Positions 9,558 to 20,100 are shown, numbered from the stretch's first letter. The stretch: 64,000 bases of DNA from Bacteroidales bacterium UBA3844 (GCA_002392915.1 DGHQ01000054.1:1-64000), one strand, 5' to 3'. Numbers and translations are program-made. Notes: generated from the sequence alone by a model not told the origin.

Positions 9558-10591
9558 TTTTTCTTTCCTTCTATATAGTCACATGCAGTTTCGATAATAT
9601 TATCCAATTTCTGCTTGTAGACAAGCTCTTCATCCAAATGCAGTACGATATCCGGATCAACTCCAAACTCGGTGATTTGCATATTTTTATCATAACATGG
9701 ATTAGCAGAGAATCGTACTTTCCAGCCACAAGGCAATTCGGTAGTAAACGGCATGCCACATCCGCCTCCTGTCTTTCCTCCAAGAATTTTGACACGAGGC
9801 AAACCCTTCATCGCATACACAAATTCATTCGTAGCACTGAAACATCGGCTATTCGTGAGCACATAAACCGGCTTTTTGTATATAACACCTGTACTGTTTG
9901 GTGACACTTTCTCTGCCACAGGTGATGAGAAATCTGAATGTCCAGGCCCTGTTTTATTGACTCTGTATCCAATAGTCGTCGTCTCATCAATAAAATGAGA
10001 CACCAACGCACTCACATTGGCAATTGAACCACCTCCATTACTTCTCACATCTATAATCAAGCCTTCGGTATCCTCAAATGAATCCAAAATATTATTTATA
10101 TTGCCTGATGAGAAAGAAGAAGAAAAACTTCCATAATAAATATACCCCACCTTCCCGTCACGCAATGTCTTATATTTGAATCCACCGACAATTCTTGTAT
10201 CTTTGCCCAAATATCTGTCATTATAATTCACGACATTATAATCAAAGTCAATAGGTGTATTGTCGGCGAAATCATATCTTGAGACATCAAACGACGTATA
10301 AAGGTTGACATGACCGTCCTTCAACTCTCCCAACATCGCCGCCAATATGTCGAAATATTCAGTGACATTGTCGCAGTCGTAATAAACTTTGGGCAAATAT
10401 TTGTCATAAACCAAATTCCATCTCATGATACTGTCCTTTTTATAGTCAAAGAAACAGTATTTTTCATCTATCTCTTTCCAAAGGAAATTGAAATTCTCAA
10501 CAATGTCGAAATCCTCATATTCCAAGTCGTCGTCACAAGAGACAAAAACAGACGACACCGCCACAAATATAATAGCAAATATTCTTTTCAT
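9554..10591 (-). CDS. S41-family serine protease lipoprotein (copy 1)
   Basis: A 345-residue secreted S41 (C-terminal-processing-like) peptidase. The N-terminus is a lipoprotein signal ending FVSC at Cys19, followed by DDD. In Bacteroidetes an acidic run at this place acts as a surface-export signal. The N-terminal helical part carries ELKDGHVNL, the core contains GLIIDVRSNGGG, and the probable nucleophile serine lies in SRCFSATNEF, followed by KILGGKTGGG. It starts 6 nt after the barrel-like gene at 10598-11452. It is closely related along its length to the S41 protein at 11619-12656, which has exactly the same size. The substrate is unknown. Confidence 0.88.
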   Translation of the reverse strand: MKRIFAIIFVAVSSVFVSCDDDLEYEDFDIVENFNFLWKEIDEKYCFFDYKKDSIMRWNLVYDKYLPKVYYDCDNVTEYFDILAAMLGELKDGHVNLYTSFDVSRYDFADNTPIDFDYNVVNYNDRYLGKDTRIVGGFKYKTLRDGKVGYIYYGSFSSSFSSGNINNILDSFEDTEGLIIDVRSNGGGSIANVSALVSHFIDETTTIGYRVNKTGPGHSDFSSPVAEKVSPNSTGVIYKKPVYVLTNSRCFSATNEFVYAMKGLPRVKILGGKTGGGCGMPFTTELPCGWKVRFSANPCYDKNMQITEFGVDPDIVLHLDEELVYKQKLDNIIETACDYIEGKKK

Positions 10592-10597
10592 AGCTTC

Positions 10598-11452
10598 TTA
10601 TTCAAATACTGTTGTAAACCTGGAATCTCTGTTTAGTCTTCCTTTTAAATTATAATAGTCATACGACCATCCAAGAAGAGCCTGGACATTCGTCGTACGG
10701 TTGTCTATCATATTAATCATTGATTTCGAGCGATCCACCAACATTCCAAGACGTAATGTCGTCCTGCGAAGTGGCAGCTCCACCATCAATTTATTTGAAA
10801 TACGGACTTTCTCCGACAATGAATTGAAATCCAAGAACTCAGATTTTTCATACTCAGGCAATGTCAAATCATAATATAGCTGAGTGTATGTAGGTGAAAA
10901 TACGACTCCAGCCAATCGAATGTCAAACTGATCTGAGATTTTTATCAGACGACGTTTCGTCCGGACACATAATGTAGGGCGAAACGACAAACCTAAAAGA
11001 CTCAAATCAGCACGTATGTATACAGGATTATTTGAATTGCTGAACAACAAATCGGCACCAAGTTCAAACCCTGCGTATGCTCCACAAAGCATGTGAAATT
11101 TCGGAGTATGTTTCCAGTCATAAAAATAATGATATTCAAACACATCATAGTAAGAACTCATCTCCGTCGACTCATTTGTCGGCATCATATTTGACATACT
11201 TACACGATTATTCACCAGACTGTAGAAATCACATTTTCCAGCTTTCTGGTGTTTGATTGTCTCATTCCAAAACTCAAACGTCGTTCCAGAATACAGCAAT
11301 GGTGAAAGGTACGAAACATGATGAGTTTCTCTACCCAGGCCCAATCCAAAAGCACGATTTCCAAGTCTGACAGATGCTGAATCCGACGTCTCCGCATGCA
11401 ACGTCGTCAGAAAGAAAAATATGAATGAGATTATAAAAACAAAATTCCTCAT
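10598..11452 (-). CDS. Secreted barrel-like envelope protein, DUF3316-like (copy 1)
   Basis: A 284-residue protein with a signal peptide (MRNFVFIISFIFFFLTTLHA) followed by alternating beta-strand-like sequence rich in Tyr, Arg and Leu. HHVSYLSPLLYSG resembles the start of DUF3316 proteins, a Bacteroidetes-only family with no known function; this assignment is tentative. The longest frame starts at GTG 11473; ATG 11452 gives a clean signal peptide and is preferred. It shares long stretches (RRTTLRLGML, DRSKSM, RRLIKIS) with 12663-13532. Its partner is the S41 lipoprotein 6 nt downstream. Confidence 0.75.
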   Translation of the reverse strand: MRNFVFIISFIFFFLTTLHAETSDSASVRLGNRAFGLGLGRETHHVSYLSPLLYSGTTFEFWNETIKHQKAGKCDFYSLVNNRVSMSNMMPTNESTEMSSYYDVFEYHYFYDWKHTPKFHMLCGAYAGFELGADLLFSNSNNPVYIRADLSLLGLSFRPTLCVRTKRRLIKISDQFDIRLAGVVFSPTYTQLYYDLTLPEYEKSEFLDFNSLSEKVRISNKLMVELPLRRTTLRLGMLVDRSKSMINMIDNRTTNVQALLGWSYDYYNLKGRLNRDSRFTTVFE

Positions 11453-11550
11453 TTCTAAAAAAATCAAATACACAACAAAATTAGTAATTTTTCAAGAAAC
11501 AAAAAAATCGCACAACTAATGAGAAATTCAAAATCATTAGTTAGAAAACA

Positions 11551-11593
11551 AAAACGCCAGAGAATCTCTTTTTAAGAAAGTCTCCAGCGTTTT
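11551..11593 (-). terminator. Terminator between the two duplicated modules
   Basis: AAAACGC (11551-11557) pairs with GCGTTTT (11587-11593), plus an inner GAGA/TCTC helix. On the minus strand the hairpin is followed by TTTTTGTTTTC. It lies after the 11619 S41 gene, so the two modules are probably separate transcription units. Confidence 0.7.
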
Positions 11594-11618
11594 CTGAAAA
11601 ACACACTCTAACTATCGG

Positions 11619-12656
11619 TTATTTAACAACTCCTTCTATATAATCACAAGCGGTCTCGATAATATTGTCCAATCCCTGAGTATACGCCAATTCTTTATCC
11701 AGATGCAGTTCAATATCCGGATCCACGCCAAATTCAGTGATCTGCTTGTTTTTATCCAAAAGAACTGTTCCAGAGAAACGGGCAGTCCAACCATTAGGCA
11801 GTTCAGTCACCATTGGAGCTCCAGCACCACCTCCCGTCTTTCCACCAAGAATTTTTACTCGTGGCAATCCCTTCATAGAAAAAGCAAAGATATTTGTGGA
11901 GCTGTAACAGCCTCTGTTTGTAAGAACATAAACAGGTTTTCTGTATATGGCTCCATTGTATGGCTCGACACTGCTAGAAGCTGGAGAAGAGAAATCAGAA
12001 TGTCCGTTCCCAATTTTATAAATACTATAAAATGGAATATATGATTCATCAATAAAATGAGATATCATCTTTTGAACATTGCCTATATCTCCACCAGGAT
12101 TGTTTCTGACATCGATGATCAAACCTTCTGTATTCTCAAATGTAGACAAAATATAGTCCAATTGTTCATTCGTGAATGACTCTGTGAACTCAGAATAACG
12201 GATATAACCTACTTTTCCATCACGAAGTGTCTTATATTTAATGCCACCGCTGTAACGATAGTCTTTTCCAAGATACCTGTCGCTGGATAATACGTCATAA
12301 TCTATATCAGATGGATAATTCTCTTCAAAATCGTAACTTGAAATATCAAATGAAGACAACAGGTTGACATGGCCATCCTTCAATTCATTCAACATTGCAG
12401 CCAACACATCAAAAAACTCAACCTCACTTTTACAATTCCTGACATAAGTGAGATATTCATCATGGACGGCATTCCAATCCTTGATTGAATCTTTCTTATA
12501 GTCGAAGAAACAATACTTTTTATCAAACTCCTTCCAGAGGAATTCAAAATTGAATTCGTAATCGGAATTTTTATCCATATCATATTTTAAATCGTCATCA
12601 CATGCGACGAATGTGGACATGACAGCCACAAGGAAAAACAAAATTATCTTTTTCAT
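11619..12656 (-). CDS. S41-family serine protease lipoprotein (copy 2)
   Basis: Paralogue of the 9554-10591 protease with the same length, 345 residues. The lipoprotein signal ends FVAC followed by DDD. The region FLWKE-D-KYCFFDYKKDSI, the ELKDGHVNL motif, GLIIDVRNNPGG, the putative nucleophile serine in CYSSTNIF and KGLPRVKILGGKTGGG are all conserved between the copies. The segment around 75-110 and the middle region diverge, so this is not a recent identical duplication. It starts 6 nt downstream of its own barrel-like partner and is followed by a terminator. Confidence 0.88.
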   Translation of the reverse strand: MKKIILFFLVAVMSTFVACDDDLKYDMDKNSDYEFNFEFLWKEFDKKYCFFDYKKDSIKDWNAVHDEYLTYVRNCKSEVEFFDVLAAMLNELKDGHVNLLSSFDISSYDFEENYPSDIDYDVLSSDRYLGKDYRYSGGIKYKTLRDGKVGYIRYSEFTESFTNEQLDYILSTFENTEGLIIDVRNNPGGDIGNVQKMISHFIDESYIPFYSIYKIGNGHSDFSSPASSSVEPYNGAIYRKPVYVLTNRGCYSSTNIFAFSMKGLPRVKILGGKTGGGAGAPMVTELPNGWTARFSGTVLLDKNKQITEFGVDPDIELHLDKELAYTQGLDNIIETACDYIEGVVK

Positions 12657-12662
12657 AGCTCT

Positions 12663-13532
12663 TTATTCAAAAATGGTTTTTAACTGTTTCTTTCTATTTA
12701 GTCTTCCAGAAGAAGTCAGATAATCAAATGAGAATCCGACAATTCCCTGAACATTCAAAGAACGATTGTCCACATTGAAGATCATCGACTTTGATCGTTC
12801 TACCAACATTCCAAGACGTAATGTCGTTTTACGAAGTGGCAAATCAACCGTCAACTTATCACTAAAATGAAATTTTTCAGAAAAGGAGTTAAAATCTATA
12901 ACATCCTTCAGGTCATCACAAAGAAACGACTGATTGGTAGTTGGATAAAATACAAAACCAGCCAAACGCAAGTCGAATTGATTTGAGATTTTAATCAAAC
13001 GGCGATTTGTTTGAATGCATAGCGTTGGACGGAGTGACAATCCCAAAAGATTTAATTCAATACTATAAAAATTAGGATTATTACCTATCCACAACGAGGA
13101 CTGCATCTCATTTTTTTCAAATTCACCACCTATATAGCCTCCACAAAGCAGATGAAAATTAGAAGCCAGTTTCCAATCATAATACAAATGATAGTCAAGT
13201 TCCAAATTTGAGACTGCCATTATGTTCTGCTCCGTTAATGTTAAATATGAAAGTGATGATCTATCAAAACGAAAATTTGTGAGGCTATAGAAATCCTTAT
13301 TCCTCCAATTTTTTTTGTTTATTCTTTCTGCCCATAGCCCAATACCGTTACCAGAATAAAGCAGTGGCGAAAGATGTGACACATGATGAGTTTTTGAACC
13401 AAAACTCATACCTAACGCAAAATTTTTTTTCAGTTCATTGTCTGTTTTTACAGACAGAGAATCTGCGTCCTTTGCAAACACAGTTGTCAAAAAGACTAAG
13501 CAAAATGACAAAACACAAACAATTCTCTTCAT
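12663..13532 (-). CDS. Secreted barrel-like envelope protein, DUF3316-like (copy 2)
   Basis: A 289-residue paralogue of 10598-11452. The signal peptide MKRIVCVLSFCLVFLTTVFA is followed by a variable N-terminal segment, then THHVSHLSPLLYSGNG, LSLRPTLCIQTNRRLIKIS and LPLRKTTLRLGML. These sit at the same relative positions as in copy 1. Outer-membrane or periplasmic location is inferred from the signal peptide and the beta-rich pattern. It is the first gene of the promoter-distal module (barrel, then S41 protease). The function is unknown. Confidence 0.75.
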   Translation of the reverse strand: MKRIVCVLSFCLVFLTTVFAKDADSLSVKTDNELKKNFALGMSFGSKTHHVSHLSPLLYSGNGIGLWAERINKKNWRNKDFYSLTNFRFDRSSLSYLTLTEQNIMAVSNLELDYHLYYDWKLASNFHLLCGGYIGGEFEKNEMQSSLWIGNNPNFYSIELNLLGLSLRPTLCIQTNRRLIKISNQFDLRLAGFVFYPTTNQSFLCDDLKDVIDFNSFSEKFHFSDKLTVDLPLRKTTLRLGMLVERSKSMIFNVDNRSLNVQGIVGFSFDYLTSSGRLNRKKQLKTIFE

Positions 13533-13618
13533 TCAATAACTAAATTTAAATTAAACAAAATCAGCAACACATCATCATTCCACATTTCAACATTCATAAC
13601 GTAACCTTTCGTATAAAT

Positions 13619-13655
13619 ATTGTGGGCATCGTAAACAAATCACGATGCCCACAAT
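13619..13655 (-). terminator. Strong hairpin after corA
   Basis: Perfect 13-bp inverted repeat ATTGTGGGCATCG / CGATGCCCACAAT with an 11-nt loop, 28 bp past the corA stop. The T-tract on the minus side is weak, so it may also protect a 3' end. Confidence 0.7.
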
Positions 13656-13682
13656 AATATCATAACAAATTTTTCTAATCTA

Positions 13683-14636
13683 TCACAATAAATTTTTCTT
13701 CTTAAAGAAATACAATACGACGACAGAGGCCATCAACATTATTCCGATTGAAATCCAAAAACCATACGGATTGCCTGCCATCGGGATAATATTGAAATTC
13801 ATTCCGAAAATACTTGCGATCCAAGTAGGTGGCATGAATAGAACACTCACAATCGTAAATATCTTTATGATCTTATTCTGTTCAATGTTGACCAAACCTA
13901 AGAATGTGTCCTGCAAATAATCCAATCGATCAAAACCAAACTTAATGTGCTCAATCAAAGAATTGATATCCTTGATGACCATATTCATTCTTGGCTGCAA
14001 CTCCTTAGAGAACAATTCACTGCGCAGAATATTCGACACGACGCGCTGTTTGTCGATTGAGTTTTCACGCAGATGCATGATTTTTTCCTGAAGGTTCTTG
14101 ATTTGCAAAAGGATGTCCTCATCAATATCTTCCGCGACTTGCATCGTCTTAGACAATTCAGAAATCTCATTCGTCACATCCTCGATCATATCGGCATCAT
14201 AGTCGACACGTGTCTCCATAAGTGCACAAAGGATATGGTCGCCCGACGGAAAATTACGTGGATTAGCAAACATCTTTTTGACTGTCTCATCAAAAGATTT
14301 CAGTTTGTTGTCACGCACCGATACAAGGATTTTATTTTTAAGGATAAAAGAAACTGGCTCATTCTCAAAATCATCAAGCATGAAGTTTGAGTTGGCAACA
14401 AGTGTATCCGATGTCTCTATAAAACGAGAAGAAATCTCGATCTCTTCGATCTCTTCTTCTTCCTGAATATAGATTTTCAAAAAATGCTCAAGTTCGCTCT
14501 CTGTCTCAGGAGCTACATTAACAAGGTCAATCCAAACAAAATCAGAAAGAGGAATCTCTTTCAAGATTTTAATATCCTTTGCTACTTTCAAGCGATTGTT
14601 CTCAAAATAAAACAATCTAACCTCAGAAATTGGCAT
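13683..14636 (-). CDS. corA: CorA-family magnesium/divalent cation transporter
   Basis: CorA is a pentameric inner-membrane channel for Mg2+ and related cations. The 317-residue protein has the long cytoplasmic alpha/beta and helical funnel region, then two C-terminal membrane segments. The diagnostic GMN motif sits at the end of the first (FGMNFNI), and the C-terminus is basic (FFKKKNLL). The cytoplasmic stretch has the expected coiled helices. It is downstream of rsmA on the same strand with a 96-bp spacer. Confidence 0.95.
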   Translation of the reverse strand: MPISEVRLFYFENNRLKVAKDIKILKEIPLSDFVWIDLVNVAPETESELEHFLKIYIQEEEEIEEIEISSRFIETSDTLVANSNFMLDDFENEPVSFILKNKILVSVRDNKLKSFDETVKKMFANPRNFPSGDHILCALMETRVDYDADMIEDVTNEISELSKTMQVAEDIDEDILLQIKNLQEKIMHLRENSIDKQRVVSNILRSELFSKELQPRMNMVIKDINSLIEHIKFGFDRLDYLQDTFLGLVNIEQNKIIKIFTIVSVLFMPPTWIASIFGMNFNIIPMAGNPYGFWISIGIMLMASVVVLYFFKKKNLL

Positions 14637-14650
14637 AACTATTTATTTTA

Positions 14651-14678
14651 CAAACCGCCGCAACACTACAACGGTTTG
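14651..14678 (-). terminator. Possible terminator after rsmA
   Basis: CAAACCG (14651-14657) and CGGTTTG (14672-14678) form a 7-bp stem. The minus-strand downstream sequence GTAAAATAAAT is AT-rich but not a clean T-run. Confidence 0.4.
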
Positions 14679-14732
14679 AATTATCTATTAGGTTTGTGAT
14701 CTCTCTTTGCCGGCGACATTTCCGACATAAAA

Positions 14733-15515
14733 TCAGACGCTGATATTCTTAGCGATAAGGTTTGTGAGATCCACAAACTCAGACACACTAAGTTGTTCCG
14801 GACGTTTCATAAAGACTGGATCTGCCAACAACGGATGCCCCTGACCAAGCATAGCCTGCAACGAGTTGCGCATCATCTTACGTCGTTGGTTGAATGCCGT
14901 CTTCACTACTTTCACGAACAAATCCTCATCACAATCGATTTTCTTTGTTTCGTTACGTCGCATTCTAATCACCGCTGATTTCACTTTCGGGGGCGGGTCG
15001 AACACATTTTCGTGAACTGTAAAAAGATACTCTATATCATAGTATGCTTGCACAAGCACACTCAATATTCCATAAGCTTTAGTTCCCGGCTTAGAAGCCA
15101 TTCGTTCAGCCACCTCCTTCTGAATCATTCCCGCACAAATAGGAATCTTGTCCTTGTGATCAAGGACTTTGAAGAAAATCTGGCTTGAAATGTTATACGG
15201 AAAATTACCAATCACACAAAACTGCCCCTTATACATCTCGTTAAGGTTCATTTTTAGAAAGTCGCCCTCTATTATGCGACCATTCAGTTCTGGAAAATTG
15301 GCTAAAAGATAAGTCACAGATTCAGAATCAAGCTCCACACAAGTAAGGTCAATCTCCTTGTTTTGAAGCAAAAACTGTGTAAGCACACCCATTCCCGGAC
15401 CGATTTCCAACACCGGCATTCCACCACCTATATCAATCGTCTCAGCAATGCGTTGCGCAATGTTGAGATCCTTTAGGAAGTGCTGTCCAAGAGCTTTTTT
15501 TGGTGTAACTTTCAT
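14733..15515 (-). CDS. rsmA: 16S rRNA dimethyladenosine transferase
   Basis: RsmA (KsgA) dimethylates two adjacent adenosines in the 3' hairpin of 16S rRNA. The 260-residue protein begins MKVTPKKALGQHFLKD, the usual family N-terminus. It has the SAM motif LEIGPGMGVLTQ and the adenine-binding NFPY motif (IGNFPYNIS). The open frame extends 17 codons upstream, but ATG 15515 matches the family start and is used here. It follows porX on the same strand after a terminator hairpin at 15570-15595. Confidence 0.96.
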   Translation of the reverse strand: MKVTPKKALGQHFLKDLNIAQRIAETIDIGGGMPVLEIGPGMGVLTQFLLQNKEIDLTCVELDSESVTYLLANFPELNGRIIEGDFLKMNLNEMYKGQFCVIGNFPYNISSQIFFKVLDHKDKIPICAGMIQKEVAERMASKPGTKAYGILSVLVQAYYDIEYLFTVHENVFDPPPKVKSAVIRMRRNETKKIDCDEDLFVKVVKTAFNQRRKMMRNSLQAMLGQGHPLLADPVFMKRPEQLSVSEFVDLTNLIAKNISV

Positions 15516-15569
15516 ATTTTTTCTGAAATTGCGTGCAAAGGTAATATAAAATACCCAAAAATACAAAAC

Positions 15570-15595
15570 AAGAGACGCTACACATAACGTCTCTT
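15570..15595 (-). terminator. Terminator after porX
   Basis: AAGAGACG / CGTCTCTT stem with a 10-nt loop, followed on the minus strand by TGTTTTGTATTT. It sits just past the porX stop. Confidence 0.7.
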
Positions 15596-15602
15596 ATAAT
15601 AT

Positions 15603-17156
15603 TTATTTTCCTTTCATCACAACTAAAGGCAAAAAGAACTCTTCCATCGACACTCCTCCATGCTGGAATGTATTCTTATAGTAAGAGACATAATAGTTGT
15701 AATTATTCGGATATGCAAAGAAATCTGAATTGCATGCGAAAATATAAGCTGAACTCACATTTGGCGACGGCAATCCAACTGATTCTGGTTTACGAATTTC
15801 AAATACCTCTTTTGGATTATAATTCAAGTTCTTTCCTACTTTGTAACGCAGGTTAGTATTGGTATTCTTATCTCCAACCACTTTTATCGCATTACGTACA
15901 TGGATAGTGCCATGATCAGTTGTGAGAACCACTTTATAACCCATATTTTTCACAGCCTCAAAAAATTCCTTGATCGCGGAATGCTGGAACCATGTCTTTG
16001 TCAATGATCTGTAAGCGGCATCTGTCGACGCGAGTTCACGAATCATCTTACTGTCTGTCCTGGCATGTGAAAGCATATCGACGAAGTTGAACACAGCCAC
16101 ATTCAAATCATTATCCTTCAGTTTTTTTATCTCCGACACATACTTTGAAGCAAATGCAGAGTCTACAATTTTAGCATAAGAATATGTGAATTTGCGACGG
16201 TAGCGCTGGAAGAATGTACCAATAAGTTCCTCCTCAAACTTGTTTTTGCTATCTTCATCATCCTCCTCAACCCAATACTGAGGATACATTTCCTTAATCT
16301 GCAATGGCAACAGACCTGAGAAAATTGCATTTCGGCTATACTGTGTGCTTGTAGGCAACATACTGCAATATAAATCCTCTGTTTCAACAACGAAATCTGT
16401 GCTCAACAGTTCTCGGATGATTCGCCACTGGTCGAAACGGAAATTATCCAAAACCACGAAGAACACCTTCTCTCCATTGTCAAGCAACGGCAACACTTTC
16501 GTCTTGAAGACATCATGACTCATCATAGGTCGATCCGCACCTTCCTTAAACCAGCTTTCATAATTCTTCTTGATATACTTTACAAAAGCGCTGTTTGCCT
16601 CTTCCTTCTGCATAAGAAGAATTTCATCCATATCTGCTGCGGATTCTGAAATCTGCAATTCCCAGAAAACAAGTTTCTTATAGACTTCCATATAATCCTC
16701 CACAGAAGAAGAGTCGTTAATCTGCAAACCAATTTTTCCGAACTCCGAACGATATCCATCAGTTGTGACTTCAGAAATAATCTGACGTGCCTTGATATTC
16801 TTTTTTAAAGTCAAAAGAATTTGATTAGGGTTGACAGGCTTAATCAGATAGTCGGCAATCTTAGCACCAATAGCCTGATTCATAATATCTTCCTCCTCAC
16901 TCTTCGTAATCATCACCACTGGAATTGTGCTGTCGATCTCCTTGATCTGCTGCAGTGCCTCCAGGCCATTCATACCTGGCATATTCTCATCAAGAAACAC
17001 AATGTCGTAATGACGATTTCGGCATGCCTCTACCGCATCCTGACCATTATTCACACAGTCTGTCTCATATCCTTTCTGTTTCAAAAAAATAATATGAGCC
17101 TTTAGCAGATCAATCTCATCGTCTGCCCATAATATTGTTCCTTGTATCGCATCCAT
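15603..17156 (-). CDS. porX: PorX-type response regulator with PglZ phosphatase-like domain
   Basis: PorX is the response regulator that controls type IX secretion genes in Porphyromonas and relatives. Its effector is a PglZ/alkaline-phosphatase-like domain rather than a DNA-binding one. The 517-residue protein has a receiver domain (acidic pair ADDE at 11-14, phospho-acceptor Asp56 in FLDEN, Thr84, Lys106). The C-terminal half carries PglZ metal-site motifs: VVLDNFRFDQWR, MLPTSTQYSRNAIFSG and TTDHGT. The longest frame starts at TTG 17162; ATG 17156 is preferred. It begins 12 nt after porW, so the two are almost certainly cotranscribed. Confidence 0.92.
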   Translation of the reverse strand: MDAIQGTILWADDEIDLLKAHIIFLKQKGYETDCVNNGQDAVEACRNRHYDIVFLDENMPGMNGLEALQQIKEIDSTIPVVMITKSEEEDIMNQAIGAKIADYLIKPVNPNQILLTLKKNIKARQIISEVTTDGYRSEFGKIGLQINDSSSVEDYMEVYKKLVFWELQISESAADMDEILLMQKEEANSAFVKYIKKNYESWFKEGADRPMMSHDVFKTKVLPLLDNGEKVFFVVLDNFRFDQWRIIRELLSTDFVVETEDLYCSMLPTSTQYSRNAIFSGLLPLQIKEMYPQYWVEEDDEDSKNKFEEELIGTFFQRYRRKFTYSYAKIVDSAFASKYVSEIKKLKDNDLNVAVFNFVDMLSHARTDSKMIRELASTDAAYRSLTKTWFQHSAIKEFFEAVKNMGYKVVLTTDHGTIHVRNAIKVVGDKNTNTNLRYKVGKNLNYNPKEVFEIRKPESVGLPSPNVSSAYIFACNSDFFAYPNNYNYYVSYYKNTFQHGGVSMEEFFLPLVVMKGK

Positions 17157-17168
17157 AATCAAACTCTT

Positions 17169-20100
17169 TTAACGTCCAAGATAACCTTTTTTGAACAACT
17201 CCATATATACATTTAGATTTCCAGACTTTCGCAATGCGTCCAGATTGTCTTTGGTGATAACAACACTATTATATGAGACATTCTGCAATTTTTGCTTCAA
17301 AACACTTGACTTTACAATGCCTTTTAAATAATCCATCGCAACTGAAGAATTCTCAAACAAGCCTACTGTGACAATCAATGGGAAATTCTTTCCATCCGTC
17401 TTCTCAACTTTCAATGCGCCACCAGGCCAATCTTCATTCGCGTCGACTAATACTTGCATCAATTTATCAGAATCGACAGTGCCCCTCGTGATAAGCAATG
17501 CAAAATAATGTTCTGCAGAACGATCAAACGTATACAGATTCTTATATTTCTTCAACTCTTTCTTCGGAGCCGTGTCTGCTTTCTTCTCCTCTACTTTATT
17601 GGCAACAGTCTTCTCCTCGTCAGATTTCTGTTCCGACGGCTTAACTTCATCAGTTTGAGCCACTTCATCAGTTTTTTCATCGGTGTTTCCTGCCTTAGTT
17701 TCCTGTTTTGCCTCAGTCTTAGTCTCCTGTTTTGCTTTTGGAGCGATTTTCGACTGCGACATATTGTTCAAGTCGTCACCCTCTTTGATTTCCACTGGAG
17801 CGGCAGGAGCATCATTGCCAATAAGCTCGATGTTGATTTTCTTCTTGTTATCCTTCTTACGATTTAAAATATTCTTTTCATAGAACACCTTATACTGATC
17901 CAGGGTATAACCACGTCCGATCAAACGACTATTCTCTTCTGAGATCACCAACAAAGTATAGTCAGTGCCGTTGAGGAGCTTCATAATTCCATCGCTCTCC
18001 TTCACACCTTTCTGATACCAAAGTGCCTCGTCAAGATTTTCCAATCCAGAGACAGATACCAATCCCGGTCTGATCTTCAAATCGTAATCTTTAACCAAGA
18101 ATTTAGAGAAATTATATGTGGCCACCTCAAACAACAATCTGTTCTGATCCACTTTGTCTGCCTGAGAAATAATGTAGAAATGATAAGCACTCTTATCGCT
18201 GTATCTAAATCCGACGGTATCAATCACACCTGTCTGAATATTCTCTTCAAGCAAAATCTGCTCTCTCTGCGACGCGAGTGATGCGGTAGTTCCCTTCGAC
18301 GACACATTACCCTGCTCTATCAAAGCTAAGATATCTTTTGCCATAGTCGCAACATCACTCTTTGGATACTCTGCAACAAGAACTCCCAATGAAGCCTTCA
18401 AAGAATCATGCTGTCCGAGTTTACCATACGACAACGACTTAAGCAACATGAACTTAGGCATCAACGACGACATCTTATAATTCTTATGCATATAATCAGT
18501 ATTCGCCAACACAGTTTTGTATTCAGATGCATGGTAAGCATTATATGTGGCTCTATAAATAGAATCTTCCACGTTTGCCATTCTCACCAGCTTGTTAGCA
18601 TAGTCAGGATCGCTCAACACCTGCGAATACTTGCTGTTAGGATACTTGGACACAAGTTCGTCTTTATATTTCACAGCCAAAGCATTGTCGTTCATCTTCT
18701 CAGCCACACGGTAGGAATTAAACAAAACGTCAGCATCCTTCTCTGGATTTTCACCTCCGAATCGACGCATCCATTCGTTGTAAGTCTGGATCGCCATATC
18801 ATAGTCTCCAATCTTCTCGTCGAAGACTACAGCCTCATTATACAACGAGGTACGGACCTGACTCAAGGCAAGAGCTTTAGCCTCTGGTGTTTTTGGAATC
18901 TGATTCAAATAGTATCCAAGAGTAAGTTCTGGCATGTTCTGTTCGCTTGCAAAACGTTCTGAATCAGAACCCCTATCCTGAAAATCAGGAATATTCTGAC
19001 CATCTTTTATTGTGTCATTTTGAGCAACCTCATCAGAAATAATCATCATCTGTTTATTCTTTCTATTCCAGTTATCCTCTAGACGACGATTTCCCCACTT
19101 ATTCTTAAAGCTTATTTTACCCTTAGAGACAGCCTGAGCATTGTAGAAATACCAGCTGGAACCTCTGACTGAATTCACATTCTTCGAAACAATGGTTTCT
19201 ATTTCCATTCCAGCAATGCGAGCATCAAGAGAGTCCTGTTCTCTCTTCTCCTGTTCTTTACGCAAACGATCCTTGACCTTGTCGATCTCTCTTTGTGCCG
19301 CAGCCATACGTTCCGCATCTGTGGCTTCCGACAAAGCAAGCAATGAATCCTGAAGATGAACCACTTCATAATTCTGCTTCAACTCAGTAAGGTTTTGGGC
19401 TTTTGAAAAGATCTCATTATAATCAGGATGATCATTTGAAAGGATAGATGAAGCCTCCGCATAACAAGGCTCAGCGTCTATATAATTTTTCTTTTGGTAA
19501 TAAAGCTTACCAAGTTTCATCAAAGTCACAGCCTTTTCAATGCCGTTTCTTGTACTGCTTTCAGCCGAAACGATGTAATTCTTGATTGCACTGGCAGTGT
19601 CACCCTTCGTCAAATATACATTACCTATCGCATAATAAATTTGGTCAAGATAATCTTTGTTTTTTGAAGATTTAGCCTCCTTTTTCAGTTTTGCCACAAT
19701 ACGATCCGTATTGCCCATATCTCCAGGAACCACCTCAGACTGGCGAATTCTGGCATTAAACTGCATCTCGTAGTCAGGACATTTGCGTATCACAGAATCA
19801 TAATATGTGTAAGCCACATCATTATGTCCTAGATCCTGATTAAGCTGAGCCATAATAAAATAGAATCTCGTTTTCTCTCTTTTATTTTCAGCCGACGGGA
19901 TTGCTTGTTTCAAATATTTCAAAGCTTCTGCTTTCTCGTTTTGTTTCAAACGAAGATTAGCCATTGCAGCGGCGTAAAAGTCTTGATTTTCAAATGTCAA
20001 GTCATCATCACTGATATTGGATAAAATCTCGTCTGCCTCATAAAGCCAATCCATTTCCATAAGAGCCCTTGCTCTCCATATTGAAGCCTTCACAACAAGA

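Noticed and set aside
15516..15566. Longer RsmA start
   Set aside because: The extension has no family similarity; MKVTPKKALGQHF at 15515 is the usual start.
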